Shown piece by piece: positions 1-11,071 of a stretch of 64,000 nucleotides of DNA (positions are counted from its first letter, which is position 1; the number at the start of each line of letters is the position of its first letter). The translations under genes and the position numbers were made by a program. Under the pieces are notes generated by a model, which saw only the letters and a list, made by a program, of their open reading frames with translations, was not told the origin of the DNA and searched no databases. The stretch comes from Emiliania huxleyi CCMP1516 (Eukaryota; Haptophyta; Isochrysidales; Noelaerhabdaceae), in the NCBI RefSeq assembly GCF_000372725.1, contig NW_005200784.1, positions 491,760 to 555,759 of the forward strand, given 5' to 3'.

Positions 1-10
1 GCGCAGGCAG

Positions 11-3000
11 GAGGTGTGGGACGCGATCGGAGCCTCGAAGGACGGCAAGGTGGCCAAGAGCCTCACCGCCCTCGCCGCCGCCTCCTCCTCGCGCGCCGAC
101 GCGCTCACCGCGCGCGTCGAGCTGCGGCGGCGCCTCTCGCCGCACCTGCCCGCCTCGGCGCTGCCGCCGGCCGAGCCAAGTCGCCGGGTCGGCGAGCCGC
201 GCCCCTTCACGGCCCTCTGTGCGCGAGCAGGCGCTTCCGCTGGTCGAGTCGATGGCCTCGAGGCCTGGCATGCTCCTCGCGAGCAGCAGCACCGCAAAGT
301 GCCTCCTCGAGCGGGTGGCGGCCCTCGTCGACCAGTCCCTCGGCGCGGGCGGCGGCAGCCTCCCCGAGCTCGCGCTGCTCATCGACGTGACGAGCGTCTT
401 CCCCGAGGTTACCCGAGATTAACCGAGATTAACCGAGATCGACGTGACGAGCGTCTTCCCCGAGGTTACCCCTCGCGCCCCCCCCCCCCTCCCTCATCCC
501 ACCGCCAACGCACACACACACACACACACGCACACACGCACACACGCACACGCACACATCCCGGCTTCCCCCGGCCCAGGTGCTCGGCAAGGGCGGCGCC
601 AAGCTCGTCGAGGTGCTCTCAGCCGCGTGCGGCAGCGCCGAGGTGGACGGCGCCGTCGTGTGCGACCTGCTCCGCGTCGTGCACAACGTCTCCGCGCAGC
701 TGGCGAGCGAGGCGCCAAACGTGCGCCGGCCGCTCGTCGCGCTGCTCTGCCAAAAGTGCTGCGGCAAGGACGTCGAGGCTGGCCGCCTCGCCGCCGCGTG
801 CCTCACCACCTCGGTGCTGCTGCCTGCGCTGCGCGACAAGACCTTCGAGACGCTCGCGACCAAGCTCGCCGCCTCGCTCAAGGGCCGCGCCGGCCCGCAG
901 CAGCACACCGCCCTCGCCGCGCTCGCCGTCTTCGCCAAGCGGCTGCCGGCGGGGCTCGGCGACGAGCGCGCGGCGATGCTGAGCGACGTGCGCTCCGAGC
1001 TGGTCGAGGCGTTGACGAGCACTACCGGCGCCGCCCTCACCGCAAAGTGCGAGTCGCAGCGGCGCGGCGTCAAGCTGCTCGCCAACGAGCTCCTCGGCGC
1101 CGACGCGGCGGCGGGCAAGTCGGAGCTCGAGGGCGACGCGGAGGAGGGGACGCTCGTCGTGCCCGGCGAGGGGGCGGCTCGCGCGCGCGCCGTCTTCGAG
1201 CTGCTCGTGCGGATCCTCGAGGCGGGCGGCGCCTTCGGCCCCTCGCGCGGCGCGCCGGCGGAGGAGCAGGCGGCGCTGCGGCTGGAGGCCGGCTGTGCGC
1301 TGCTCGCCCTCGCGCGGACGCGTTCGCTGTCGGTCACGTCGGTGATGGGGCCGGAGCGGTGGCACCGGCTGGGCGACTGCATGCAGGACGAGGACCCGGA
1401 CGTGCGCGCCAAGTACGCGCTGAAGGTGTGTGGGTCGCCGCACGCGCCAGCCCCCTCCCGCCGCCGCCACAGCGCGCGACCGTTCCCGGGCCGGTTCCCC
1501 GGAGCGTGAGAGGCCTCCTCCCTCTCAGGTGTACCGCGAGCTGATGCGCCCCTTCAACGCGCGCAAGACGATGGCAGCCTCGGGCGCGCCCACGCCGTAC
1601 CTCGTCTTCCGCAAGAGCGGGCTGCCGCCGCGCTTCTGCCCGCTCCTCGCGCTGGCGGCGCTCGACGCAAACAAGGCCAACGCGAGCCTCGCAAAGAACT
1701 ACCTGACGTCGATGTGCAGGCGGCTGCGCCACTGCGCAGAGGCGCCTCGAGCCCGAGGGCCAGTGCGCGAGCCGTGGCACAGGTTGTGAGGGGCGTGACA
1801 CGGCTGCTGTAGGAGCTCAAGCAGCCGCACGTGATGCCCGAGGCACAGCTGCCGTGGCTGGTGCGCACTGCAGACCCCGCGCGCGCCACGAGCACGCCAC
1901 AGCTCGCGGAATGAGCGTGTGGCCGTTGCTGTTAGGTCCACTTGCTCGCGCACCACGCGCACTTTGAGGAGGAGTACGAGGAGGACCCTTGCCTCCCCAC
2001 CACGCAGCGCTGCCTCGACTTCTTCCTCTCGGCGACCCACCCCCCGGCGGCGCACCCCTCCCTCCTCGAGTCGCCCGCTCACAGCCGCCCCCCGGCCATG
2101 GAACAGGCGCTCCTCGCCGGCGCTTCCGAGTTCGACTTGCTCCGCACGGTGGGCAACCTGATCAAGCGCTCTTCCGACCGCGCCTCGGACGACTCGCACG
2201 AGGCGCATGCGTCTCCACCCGGCCCCGTCCTCAGACAGCGCACCCTCCTGTCTTCACACCTCGGCCCGCTCGCAGGTGCACACCGTCGCCGACGTCGCGC
2301 GCGAGATCCTCGCGATGCGCGGCAAGGGCGGCAAGTGGTCGCACCGCCCCGTGCCGTCGTCGCTGCGGCTGCCGCAGATGCTGTACACACCCGCGCCGCC
2401 GGGCGCGTCGGACGGCGACTTCGACATGCTGCCGCACGGCTTCAAGCTGCTCGACCACGTCGGCAAGGGCGGCGGCGGTGTGCTCGCGGTCACCGGCGTC
2501 AAGCGGTCGAGCCCGGCGGCCAAGCGGCTCTCGGCGGCCACCCCCAAGCAGCGCGCACTGCCCTCGCCAGTGGGGATCGACACGGGCAGCGCCAAGAAGG
2601 CGCGCCGCCGCAGCAGCAAGGGCAGCGGTAGCGGTGGCAAGGGCAGCGGCGGCAAGGGCCGGAGCAAGGACGAGAGCAGCGGCGAGGAGAGCGAGGAGGA
2701 GGGCGGGGAGGGCGGCGAGGAGGAGGCGAGCCTCCCACACAAGACCGTCCCCAACCCCTCCACCTTTCTCCCACCTCGCTCCGAGACGCCCCCCAGTCCT
2801 CCCCGGACCACGCTGCACCCGCACCACCGCGGAGCCTCCGCCCCCTCAACCCCCCCCCTCCCCTCCCCCTCGCCGCCGCCCCCGCAGGCCTCCCCCATGG
2901 AGCAGAGCGACGGCGAGGAGGCCGAGCAGGGCGCCGCCGCTCGCCTCAAAGCGCGCCAGGAGAAGGAGGAGCGCCAAGAGGCGGAGCGCTCGGCGCGCGC

Positions 3001-3172
3001 AAAGCGCCGCTCCTCCGCCGACGACGAGCAGGGCAGCGCCGCCTCCAAGACGCCGAAGCGGCGCGGCACCCCGACACCGACCAAGGGCGCGCGGTCCTCG
3101 GCGACGGTCGGCGAGAATGTGGCGCCCCAGGGCTCGCCCGCAAAGGGGCGCAGCACCCGGGCGCGGCGCTGA
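11..3172 (+). CDS. PDS5: PDS5 sister-chromatid cohesion factor (5' partial)
   Basis: HEAT-repeat protein that binds cohesin and regulates its loading, release and maintenance on chromatin in the nucleus. Exons read: 11-about 187, 231-407, 580-1425, 1529-1741 (or 1762), 1813-1860, 1936-2202, 2276-2725, 2888-3172 (TGA). The diagnostic part is the segment across the 1813, 1936 and 2276 exons: LPWL, then VHLLAHHAHFEEEY, then VHTVADVAREIL. It matches the conserved PDS5 'IHLLAHDPD...LYTVCDVA' region in order and spacing. The C-terminus is a Ser/Lys/Glu-rich tail with basic patches, as in other PDS5 proteins. The 1742 (or 1763) and 2203 introns have GAG|GC donors, and the 2726-2887 intron is a phase-0 GC-AG intron with no stop. 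Introns 408-579, 1426-1528 and 1861-1935 are GT-AG. The 188-230 junction is uncertain. The gene begins before the window. Confidence 0.88.
381..471 (+). repeat. tandemly duplicated exon end plus splice donor in PDS5
   Basis: The last 27 bases of the 231-407 exon and its GTTACC donor (381-414) are repeated 57 bp downstream (438-471), separated by short CGAGATTAAC repeats. The first donor (407|408) keeps the frame. Using the second (464|465) would include an in-frame TAA. The rest of the intron is C-rich and holds a (CA)n tract at 511-558. Confidence 0.85.
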
Positions 3173-3781
3173 GGCGCGGTGCGACGGCGCGCGAGCGGCG
3201 AGGGTCCTGCAGCAGCGGCCGGAAGAGCAAGGCCTGAGTCCCTCCTCGCGGCGTCGGCGAGCCCAGCGGTCGCTCATCGCTGCGGCACTTGAGAGTGTGG
3301 CGGCGCCATGCGGCGTACCTAAGTACACGAGTCGATTTGCGAGTGCGCACCGGGCGTAGCAGAAGAGCCCCGGTTGTGCGCTGCGTCGGTGGCATGAACC
3401 GTATGTACAGTCGCGAGAGTCGGAGGGGGCGGGCAATGTGAGGCAGCCTGTGGCGCGACGCGGGCGCATGTGGGGGGTAATCACAAGGGGAGTGAACACA
3501 CAGATCAGGGTGATCACAGTGGTCTCTTGTCGAGAAAAGTTTAATAGAGTACAGCTGAGACAGGTCAGGAGAGAGATATGGAACACGACAACCATCGTTC
3601 GATCACGACTGACCCGGGTCACGCAGAGTGCAGCGCAGGACGTGCACACGCATGCACATGACGCATGCCACCGACCACAGGGACAACGTCTCAACGAACC
3701 AAAGAACAGGAGGCGAGCGTGGCGGGTCTCGCCTGGCGCGTCAGGTCGTCAGCGCACACACACCACGAGACCGCCGGCCAC
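3173..3781. other. intergenic, convergent 3' ends
   Basis: This lies between the PDS5 stop and the stop of the minus-strand TLC gene, so it holds two converging 3' UTRs. Composition is closer to balanced than in the flanking exons. I see no supported gene or repeat here. Confidence 0.5.
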
Positions 3782-4628
3782 TCACTCCGCCTTCGCCTCT
3801 TTGGGCGGCGGCTTGGAGCCAGCGACAATGCGCATCGCCTGGAGGGGGGAGAGGCCGGTGTCAGGAGAGGCGAGAGAGTGTCTGGAGGTGGGCGAGCCTC
3901 TCGCGGCCACATCGCCGCTGGCGTCTCGCGTCTCGCCTTGCGGGCGATGAGGGCAAACCAGTAGACGTTGAGCAGGATCGGGAGGGGGACGGTCAGTGCG
4001 CCTACCGACACGCGTGGCGGACATGTCCGGGGTGGGGGGGTGAGGCGGGGTTGGGGGGGCACCGCGAGGCGGCAGACAGAAGCGTGGCGGCTGTACCGAG
4101 GTGTATTGGCGATGGGAGGGGAGGGGAGATGGGCGTGTCTCAGAGTGTCAGAGTCCGCGCCGAGGGCTCGGTCGAAGGGGGCCATGCCGCAGTCCGAGGT
4201 GACGACTGCCTCGGCGAAGGCTTTTAGCAGCCATGGGATGGTGACGATGCGGCAGCCGAGGAAGGAGAGCGCCTGCAGAGCCGAGGTGGGGGCGAGGTGG
4301 AGGCGAGGTGGAGGCGAGGTGGAGGCGAGGTGGAGGCGAGGTGGAGGCGAGGTGGAGGCGAGGTGGAGGCGAGGTGGAGGCGAGACATGCTGAGATGAGC
4401 CGAGATGGAGCCGAGATGGAGCCGAGATGAGCCCGAGATGTGCAGGAGCCGACGAGGGGGAGGAGGAGGGCGAGAGGAGGAGGAGGCGGAAGACGAGGCG
4501 GCGGCGCGCGCCCACACGAGTCCGACGGGCGTCTCGAGGGAGGGCAGCATCTTGCCCTTGTTTAGCACGAGGAAGAGGGCCTGCGAGGTGAGGGAAAGGG
4601 CTCTGTGTGAGAGCGTGTGTGCGCTTGT

Positions 4629-4679
<51 letters not shown>

Positions 4680-5453
4680 ATGTCGCTGAGGCCCGATGCT
4701 TGGTCGGCTCGGCTGCATGTCTCGCCCCTGTCTCTGCATCTCGGGGCATGTCTCCTGTCCGATGTTGGTCAGCTCCGTGAAGAGGAAGAAGGACACGAAG
4801 ACGACGGCGCGCCTGGTGACCCGCGTCGGGTGGTATTGGTTATTGGCGGGGGAGGAGAGGACGAAGGGACGAACGGCGCGCCCGCTGGCGATGCAGTACG
4901 GCCAGACCAGCAGAGAGATGAGATGGTGCCCGTACCTGCGGGCGGCGAGAAGCAGGTGTGAAGAGACGTGCGGCTGTGAAGATCTTGCATGCCCTCTGCA
5001 GGTGTGTGGGTCGAGGCCGCACATGAGCGCAGGGTTGCCGAGCTCGGCGCGGGTGAACTCCGGGTAGACGAGCATCACAATCGAGTCGTACACAAAGTAG
5101 CCGCACGTGAAGCCGCACGTCCACACCGCGAGCGGCGGAGCCGCCACCGTGGCAAGGTTCGGCTGCGCCGGGCAGGCAGCGTACGCAGGCGGGTCGGAAA
5201 AGAGGAGCTGCTGGAGGACTGCGGTGCCGGCCGGGCCGGAGACCAGCGCGTGAAGCCCGGAGACCACGCACTGCGACACGAAAAAGCGCCGCGACGGCGC
5301 GAGCGCATCGTGCGACTCTTTGGCCACAGTCGGAAAGAGGGCGCGCGTCGCAACGAGGCAGGCGCCCATGCCAATGGCGGAGGCGACGGCAATGGGCACC
5401 ATCTGCATTATAGTCTCGACAAACCCAGCGACCTCATAGCCCGGCACCGCCAT
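3782..5453 (-). CDS. TLC-domain multipass membrane protein 1
   Basis: Member of the TRAM/LAG1/CLN8 (TLC) superfamily, probably of the TMEM56/TLCD type, in ER or another endomembrane. The ATG is at 5453 (MAVPGYEVAGF), followed by hydrophobic segments. Family marks are RRFFVSQCVVSGLHAL, GYFVYDSIVML, the conserved double histidine in YGHHLISLLVW, FFLFTELTNI, and a last membrane span PLPILLNVYWFALIA. The end is a short Lys-rich tail, KPPPKEAKAE. Exons: 5023-5453, 4882-4935, exon 3 from 4812 (3' end unresolved), 4506-4580, 4161-4272, 3937-4001, 3782-3838. Introns 4813-4881, 4273-4505, 4002-4160 and 3839-3936 are GC-AG; 4936-5022 is GT-AG. Phases agree across every resolved junction. Which lipid or substrate it handles is unknown. 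A second TLC gene lies at 57.9-60.3 kb and has a related upstream module. Confidence 0.82.
4283..4445 (-). repeat. intronic 11-bp minisatellite
   Basis: In gene orientation the 4273-4505 intron is mostly two related arrays: CCACCTCGCCT units (about nine, plus-strand 4283-4385) and CATCTCGGCTC-type units (4390-4445). Closely related CTCGGCT arrays recur in introns of at least four other genes here. Confidence 0.85.
4628..4677 (+). repeat. (GT)n microsatellite in TLC gene 1 intron
   Basis: About 24 uninterrupted GT units lie in the intron between exons 3 and 4 of the TLC gene. On the gene strand this is a (CA)n tract, a pattern also seen in the PDS5 intron. Confidence 0.95.
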
Positions 5454-5508
5454 CGAGCCGTGCGAGCACTCCCGACGAGAGCAGGAACGAGAGCTCTCCA
5501 AGCCCACA

Positions 5509-5990
5509 CGAAAAAGAATTTTACAACAAACTCCCTCGCACAACACTGGGCACGAAAAAGAATGAATATTCACGATACCGAATCGGCGAGAGACTGCGAA
5601 GAGAGATAGGAAGAGGCGGACGCCCAAGGGTGGGCGACGGCTAGCGCATCACACCCCTCTCCTTAAAATCCCTGTGTGGTGGCGGCGTGCCGTCCTCCCA
5701 TCCCTCCCTTGGTGTGTCCCTTTTCTTTCTTTCTTTTTTACACTTGGCACGGGACTGGGCGCGCGCTGGCACTATAAAAAAGAATTTTAGATGCAAGGTG
5801 AAAAATAATTTTACCGGGCTGACGCGCAACACTGGGCACAGGACTGGCGCGCAAGGCGCAACCCACTGGCACACTAGGTACAGCGGGAAAAAGAATTTAA
5901 AGCGGCGTGGACACTCTCTGGACTCTCTCGTCTCTGCGCGCACTGGCACTCAAGAAGACAGGAAAAGAATTTTCTTCGAGTTTTTCTCTT
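5509..5990 (-). promoter_or_regulatory. array of a repeated upstream module (TLC gene 1 promoter region)
   Basis: On the minus strand this stretch holds about four degenerate copies of a module. It begins GCCAGTCCTGTGCCCAGTGT and is followed by an A/T-rich TAAAATTCTTT end. The copy nearest the gene (5514-5556) ends about 60 bp before the ATG at 5453. The same module, same orientation relative to the gene, lies upstream of the ankyrin gene (62401-62454) and TLC gene 2 (57506-57565). The placement suggests a core promoter/5' UTR module or a promoter-targeting mobile repeat. There is no gene between 5454 and 6022. Confidence 0.6.
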
Positions 5991-6022
5991 TCGCCATCCA
6001 AACGCAGCATTTCAGTGTTTTT

Positions 6023-7093
6023 CTAACCGCCAGACGCGGCCGCGGGGACCCCGCCGGGCAAGCGGACGGCGATCACGGTGACATTGTCCCCGCTGCCCCG
6101 CCGGGCCGCCTCGTCCACCAACGCCTGCGCCGCCGCCTGCGCCGAGGGCGCTCGCGCCGCGAGCGTGCACGCGTCGCCGTCGGAGACCACGCCCCACAAG
6201 CCTGCAGTCAGCGAACAGGGCAGGGCGCCTCTCACAGCCGTGCCAGCCGCCGGCCCTCGGTGCATCTGTCTCTGAGGGTCGGCAACGCGCCGTCGGAAGC
6301 GAGCAGCAGGGTGTCGCCGCGACGCTGAGGGACGACGGCCACCATCGGCTCGGGCGTGACGTACGGCTGGAATTCGACCGAGCCTACAACAATGGCACGT
6401 CGAGCGTGAAGCAATCACACCACGCCGCCCCATCAACAACGGCCAGAACTCGACGGGGCCGAGGGCGCGCGAGACACCGAGCACGCCCTGCACCCTGCCC
6501 CTCAACACGAGGCCTCCGAGGTCCGCGATCCGCTCAGCCTACGGGAGGCGCCATCGGGCCGCAAATCTAGAAGGCCCTGAAGACCGGCCGCCAAGAGACC
6601 CGATCCGCAAGGCCTCCGCAGGCAGCGTAGGCGAGTGATCAACGGTGAGGCGGCTGACGCGCCCGCTGGCGCGGTGAAGTACCGCGCGCGAGTCACCGAC
6701 CGACGCCACGTGCAGCGCACCGCCGCACGCAACGCAGACCAGCGCCGTCGTTCCGCCCGAGAGGCTTTCCGCGGACGGGCTGCCCTCGCCTTGCTGACGC
6801 TTGAACCACGCATCAAAGTGCAAGAAGGCTTCGTGAAGCGCCTCCCCCATCGGAGCGTCGGCCGGCGAGGCGGAAGACGCCGCCTCGAGCGCCTCGAGGC
6901 GCTCCTCTAGCAAAGTGTGCAGCAGGTGCGAGGCGGCTCGGGCGGCCCCCTGTCCGTTGTGGCCGTCAAAGACGGCGGTGTAGACAGCCTCTTTGCCTCT
7001 GCCGCAGCGCAAGAGACGAACCTGCGCGTAGTCCTCCATCGACAAGCGCTGCCCGCGGCCCGTTGCGACACCCACGTCGCACCGCCCAGCCAA
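6023..7093 (-). CDS. PP2C-family serine/threonine phosphatase
   Basis: Metal-dependent (Mg/Mn) protein phosphatase of the PPM/PP2C fold. Motifs in order: GRGQRLSMEDYAQV, VFDGHNGQGAA, SGGTTALVCVA, VASVGDSRAVL, LTVDHSP, ERIADLGGLV, GRVQGVLGVSRALG, LLLASDG, LWGVVSD and GSGDNVTVIAVRLP. These supply the usual acidic metal ligands (MED, DG, DG in ASDG, GDN). Exons: start-6614, 6460-6538, 6291-6383, 6023-6201. All three introns (6539-6613, 6384-6459, 6202-6290) are GC-AG, and each junction restores the family sequence exactly. The catalytic domain is nearly the whole protein. The start is unresolved: the frame is open at 7093 without a nearby ATG, so a small 5' exon may be missing. No targeting signal is visible. 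Confidence 0.86.
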
Positions 7094-8434
7094 CGCGTCA
7101 GCCTCGCGTTGTACTGCGCATTGCCGCTTGCTCAGAGATGAGCTTAGGGGGTCCTATTGACATATCATCGACGTGTCGCCGACTTGTCACGGCCGCATCC
7201 ATAGTAACTGAGGAGTTCCTTGGTCGGTGAGCGCAGCTCGTCGCCCCTTTCCTTGGCGCTGCCTCCCCTGCTTCCCCCTCTGCTGCCTCCCCTGCTGCCT
7301 CCCCTGATCTGCCCCGCCGCGTGCCTGACCGCTACCTCCCCGGCCAAGAAGTCCTCGATGTCGTCCGAGCCAGACTCGACGAGGTCTGGCTCGGACCTGC
7401 CAGAGAGGCCAGGCGGGGAGCAACAGGTGAGAATCCGACTGCGGAAGGCGAGCAGGAGGCGCGGGAGGCCGCCTTGTGAAGAACGGCGAGTTGCATCCCG
7501 GCGAGCAGTTGTCGCTCACGGCTGTCATGGGCCGGCTCGAGGAGCCGGGACGCCAGCGGGATGGGCTGGGCTCATGCGCAAACAGCCACTCGTCGATGCT
7601 CCCCGCGTCGGACCGAGCCGCGGGCGTTCCGACTCGCGAGGAGCACAGCGGCTCATCGAGCTCAGCCTGGCGGGGACGGAGCGGAGAAGGGCCTCAGGCA
7701 ACCTGTGAGAGTGCTCTCTTGCCTGGTGGGGTCGCATGCCTGCGCGGGTGACCATGGTGCTCCCTCTGCGCGGGCGGCGCCGTCGAGGCCGCGCATTGGC
7801 GACGTGGGCAGGAGGGCAAGACCCGAACGGATTGCTGGCTGTGCCGCACATCGCGCCGGTGGTCTGACTGGTGGCGGTGGCCGGAGGAGCCGGTGGCCCA
7901 GCGAGGATTGCATCGTCGACGGGGCTGAGGCGTAACTGGCCGCGCCCGATCGCGAGGCGGGTGGCGTGCCGGGAAAGCTGGAGGAGCCGGTGTCCTCAGT
8001 CAGAATCTCCTCCCCCACCTCATCCTCGTCCTCGAAGCCATCGCGCATTTTTCAGTCGGAGTGGGCAGAGGCGGTTACAGGTTCGGCAGAAAGAGTAAAG
8101 AATTTGCTAACTGCTGGATGTGAGGTTGATAACTGCACTCCAAGTGCTCCAAGTGCTGAGACATCAGAATGGGGAAAGATCCCGAACCCACAGATTGCTC
8201 GATTGCGGAGAACCGATGCGAAGCCGCTGCCCGTCGCGTAGGAAGGGGCAACCAGTATGTGGTGTGATTTCGAGGAAAACTCGGCGTATGCGAGCTCGCG
8301 GCGCCCCGTTTTCGGGCTCCGGGGGCGCGGGGTGGGCACCGTAGGCGGCGGGCGGACGGGCGGGCCGGGCGGCGGTCTGGGCCGGCGGTGGGGCGCGTAA
8401 AACCATGCAAAACGCGTATGTGGTGCGGGCAAAA

Positions 8435-8535
8435 GTGCGCCGTTTTCTGCGCCGGCATCGGCGCAGATCTGCGCCGGCAAACGGCGCACTTTGCGCCGCC
8501 GGCGCACTTTGCGCCGCCGGCGCACTTTTTTGATG
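8435..8535. repeat. GC-rich cruciform-type inverted repeat
   Basis: The left arm AAAGTGCGCCGTTTTCTGCG pairs with the right arm around CGGCAAACGGCGCACTTT. Two further GCGCCGCCGGCGCACTTT units follow. The core GCGCCGGC is itself palindromic. Confidence 0.75.
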
Positions 8536-8668
8536 GCGAAACTGCGGATGTGATTCGGGGTGGTGACAGCAGTTTCGCAGCGACCCAGGATGACAGAGCT
8601 GGCCTTTGCCAGGGTGAGGACTTTTGTGCGCCTCGGTGAGGCGGTTCCGATGGTATTTTTTTCGAGCG

Positions 8669-8758
8669 CAGGTGACTTCATCTTGCCGGTCAACTGCCGG
8701 CGGTCGACAACTGCCGTTCGAGCAGCGTCGGGTACCGCCGGCAAGATGAACTCACCTG
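8669..8758. repeat. short inverted repeat, 21-bp arms
   Basis: The arm at 8669-8689 (CAGGTGACTTCATCTTGCCG...) is the reverse complement of 8738-8758 with one mismatch. About 48 bp lie between them. It could be a folding RNA/DNA element or a tiny foldback element. Confidence 0.8.
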
Positions 8759-9649
8759 AAGCTGAGCCGCGGCATGCCGCCCCGCCTGCGCGGCACGTAT
8801 TTTCATTAGGAGGCGCATACGTGTACCAGCCGGTGGGGGGCAGCGATCCCGGGAGCTGCCAGCGATGGGGGGCGTCCGTGCAGCGCGTCGAGTTTTCTTT
8901 TTTCGTTGCGCCAGCGCCAGTCCACGCCCTTGTCGCGCATGTGAGCGCGCGGCAACGCTCGATCTCTACGGAGGCTCCAGCTCAGGTCAGAGGGCCCAGC
9001 CACTCGTTCGTCGGTTGGGTGTAAACAAACATTGCCTATGGTCTTCAACGCACAAAGGGTGTGAATAGAGCTCTCTTGATCCTTCTGAGCACGAAGACCG
9101 CTAGAACTCTTCTGCAGACTTTAGTGTTTCCGGTTTTCATTAGCTGTGAATGTTTGTATATGCGCCCGCCGCAGACCGCCCTATTCCACTGGGCACGCGC
9201 CACGGGCCACGAGAGCCCTGGTAGAGCCCAGCTGGCATGTTCCATCGCCCGGGTGTCGGGCTGTCTGCATACAGACGTCTCGTCGCCGTGGCCGACGCGT
9301 GGTCCGACGTGTGGAGGAGTTTGACCTCAGCCAGGCCGTCGGTGTCGGCGGGCTGACGGCGGCCGCCGGAATCGCGATTCGCTCTGCCAGCTGCCAGCAG
9401 CCTCGTGTCGCCGCTCTCGTTGGCGCAGCAGCAGCGATTGGCCTTTGCGCCGTCGCTCGACGGCGTCACCGCCCATCTGACCTGCGCAGCTCCTGCAGCT
9501 CCTGCAGCTCCTGCTGTCAGTCTTCTGCTCTCACGCACCTCACTCGCCGCACGCGGATTGTGCGCCGCGCCAAGCAGGACACGTGCTCATGCAAACAATG
9601 CGAGAACTTAGTTGCGCCGCTCCTGTGGCGGCGCTGCTTTAGAGAGGAA

Positions 9650-9831
9650 GCGGCAGCGTGGGAAGCAAAGCAGATGGAGGCGGCGCGGCATGCCAAGGAG
9701 CTGCTGCTGGCGGAGGTTGAGCGGCTAAGTGCAGCAAGGGCCAAGAGCAAGAAGGGCAAGAAGAAGAAGAAGAATGTGGGCGTGGGCGATACGGGCGCCG
9801 CTAGGCTCAACGAGGAGATGCTGTGCAGTTA
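9650..9831 (+). CDS. last exon of an unidentified coiled-coil, Lys-rich protein
   Basis: After a possible acceptor at about 9650 the frame reads as a charged alpha-helical segment (EAKQMEAARHAKELLLAEVE) followed by a polybasic run (KSKKGKKKKKN). It ends MLCS and TAG at 9829-9831. The open frame continues upstream to about 9146 with a short hydrophobic stretch, but no ATG supports that as one exon. No family recognised. The basic run could be a nuclear or nucleic-acid-binding tail. Confidence 0.35.
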
Positions 9832-10348
9832 GAGAGCTCGTAGCGAGCTCGATTTTGATGAGAATTTGATGAGAAATATCTCGATTTTGAGCAAAAAACG
9901 CCAAAAATCGGCGCCTGCGGCGGGCCAGCCTCCGGCGGCGCCTGCGGCGGGCCGCCCGCCCCAGACCCTGTTTACACCCGAGCTATGCCCCACGACCTGA
10001 GCCGGAGCCGGACGGGAATGGTGTGGGATTGGACCGAAGCGCACAGGCACAGCGCGATCTCGACTCGCTTACCGTAGCGAGCAGCGCGAGCGCGGAGATT
10101 GCTTTGGGCGAAGAGGTCTGCGATTCGACACGCGCGAGCTGTTGCCGTGTTGGCCTGCGTGCCGACCTGCAGCGCTGCACGCAGCCGCGCCGGCAGCTGG
10201 GGCCGGCCGGGTGCAGCGACCAGCGTGCTCACCTATGTCCTATCCCTCCGCCACCTCTGCTGTGATGGCTGCCTCCCCTTCCGTGTTCCGGCAACACACA
10301 AAGAGCAAACAACATATTGCTCAAAATCTCTCTCTCAGCATGTAGAGC
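9832..10348. other. intergenic with palindromic GC-rich core
   Basis: It holds GAGCTCGTAGCGAGCTC and GGCGCCTGCGGCGGGCC-type palindromes at 9837-9960. No gene is supported on either strand. Confidence 0.45.
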
Positions 10349-11071
10349 CTACAAATTGTTCGCACGGCGCACAGACTCGCAATCCGCCGCCTTGCACACC
10401 CCCTCCAGAGCAGCTTGGCCGAGCGTGTCCCGCTTCACGGCATCCGAAGGAATGCGGACTGCCTCACCCGCGCGGCTCGGCACGGCGTTGTGGACGGCAG
10501 CGAGCTCGAGGTAGGAAGTCAGCGCGCCGCGTGCCCGCTCCAGTGCCGCCTGCTGCGCGGGGACGTCGTCCACGCGGCAGCCCTGCTCCAGAGACGCAAT
10601 TGAGGCCTCAAAGCTGTTGGTCAGCGCTGCGGCTTTGGAGAGATCCTCTCCGCTCAGCGGTGCCATCTTGGTGGCAAGCACCATGACCGCCGGCGCGCTC
10701 TTGAAGTAGATGGCCGAGAGCCGCAGGACTGTGATGCTGTCTTCTCTGGTGCCTCTGTAGCCGGGCAGCGCCAGATCGACAGCGAGCTGGTCGAGCTGGC
10801 CCAAGGAGTCGGCGAGCTTGCGAAGCTGCGCCTGCGCACGGTCGAGGCTGCCGCCAGACTCGACGAAGCCCATGAGGTCACCGAGTACTGGCACGACGAT
10901 CCGGTCGTCGCGACCGTAGATGCCTTCGGCAATCGAGCGCGCAGGAGCGCAGCACGGCAAAGCGGCGAGGCTCGCTAGCGCAGCGCGCCTGCTCAAGCAA
11001 CCAGACTGCACCAACGCCGACGCAGCCGAGAGGGCGGTGGCGAGAGCAAAGGTCGCGCGCACTCGAGCCAT
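10349..11071 (-). CDS. probable thylakoid-lumen protein with bipartite plastid leader
   Basis: Intact 240-residue single-exon gene with its ATG at 11071. Residues 1-22 form a signal peptide (MARVRATFALATALSAASAL). A second leader with a twin-arginine (Tat) signal follows: LSRRAALASLAALPCCAPARS. This combination fits import through a secondary plastid's membranes and then Tat export into the thylakoid lumen. The mature part, about 190 residues, is mostly amphipathic helices (LDRAQAQLRKLADSLGQLD, ALERARGALTSYLELAAVHN) with a few Cys. It resembles the small four-helix lumenal photosystem II extrinsic proteins (PsbQ/Psb31 style). That assignment is inference. It is head-to-head with the gene at 11515. 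Confidence 0.72.
   Translation of the reverse strand: MARVRATFALATALSAASALVQSGCLSRRAALASLAALPCCAPARSIAEGIYGRDDRIVVPVLGDLMGFVESGGSLDRAQAQLRKLADSLGQLDQLAVDLALPGYRGTREDSITVLRLSAIYFKSAPAVMVLATKMAPLSGEDLSKAAALTNSFEASIASLEQGCRVDDVPAQQAALERARGALTSYLELAAVHNAVPSRAGEAVRIPSDAVKRDTLGQAALEGVCKAADCESVRRANNL

Larger units (their letters stand above)
7142..9640. other. repeat- and hairpin-rich intergenic region
   Basis: About 2.5 kb between the PP2C 5' side and the next exon-like segment. ORFs overlap on both strands without family resemblance, so I call no gene. It holds a fragment of the dispersed 185-bp repeat (8118-8160), a strong GC-rich hairpin (8435-8535) and a 21-bp inverted repeat (8669-8758). At 7255-7310 there is a C-rich CTGCCTCCCCTGCT-like array. 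Confidence 0.5.

Noticed and set aside
7220-7708. Pro/Leu-rich plus-strand ORF
   Set aside because: Driven by a CTGCCTCCCCTG array, overlaps equally long frames on the other strand, and shows no domain.
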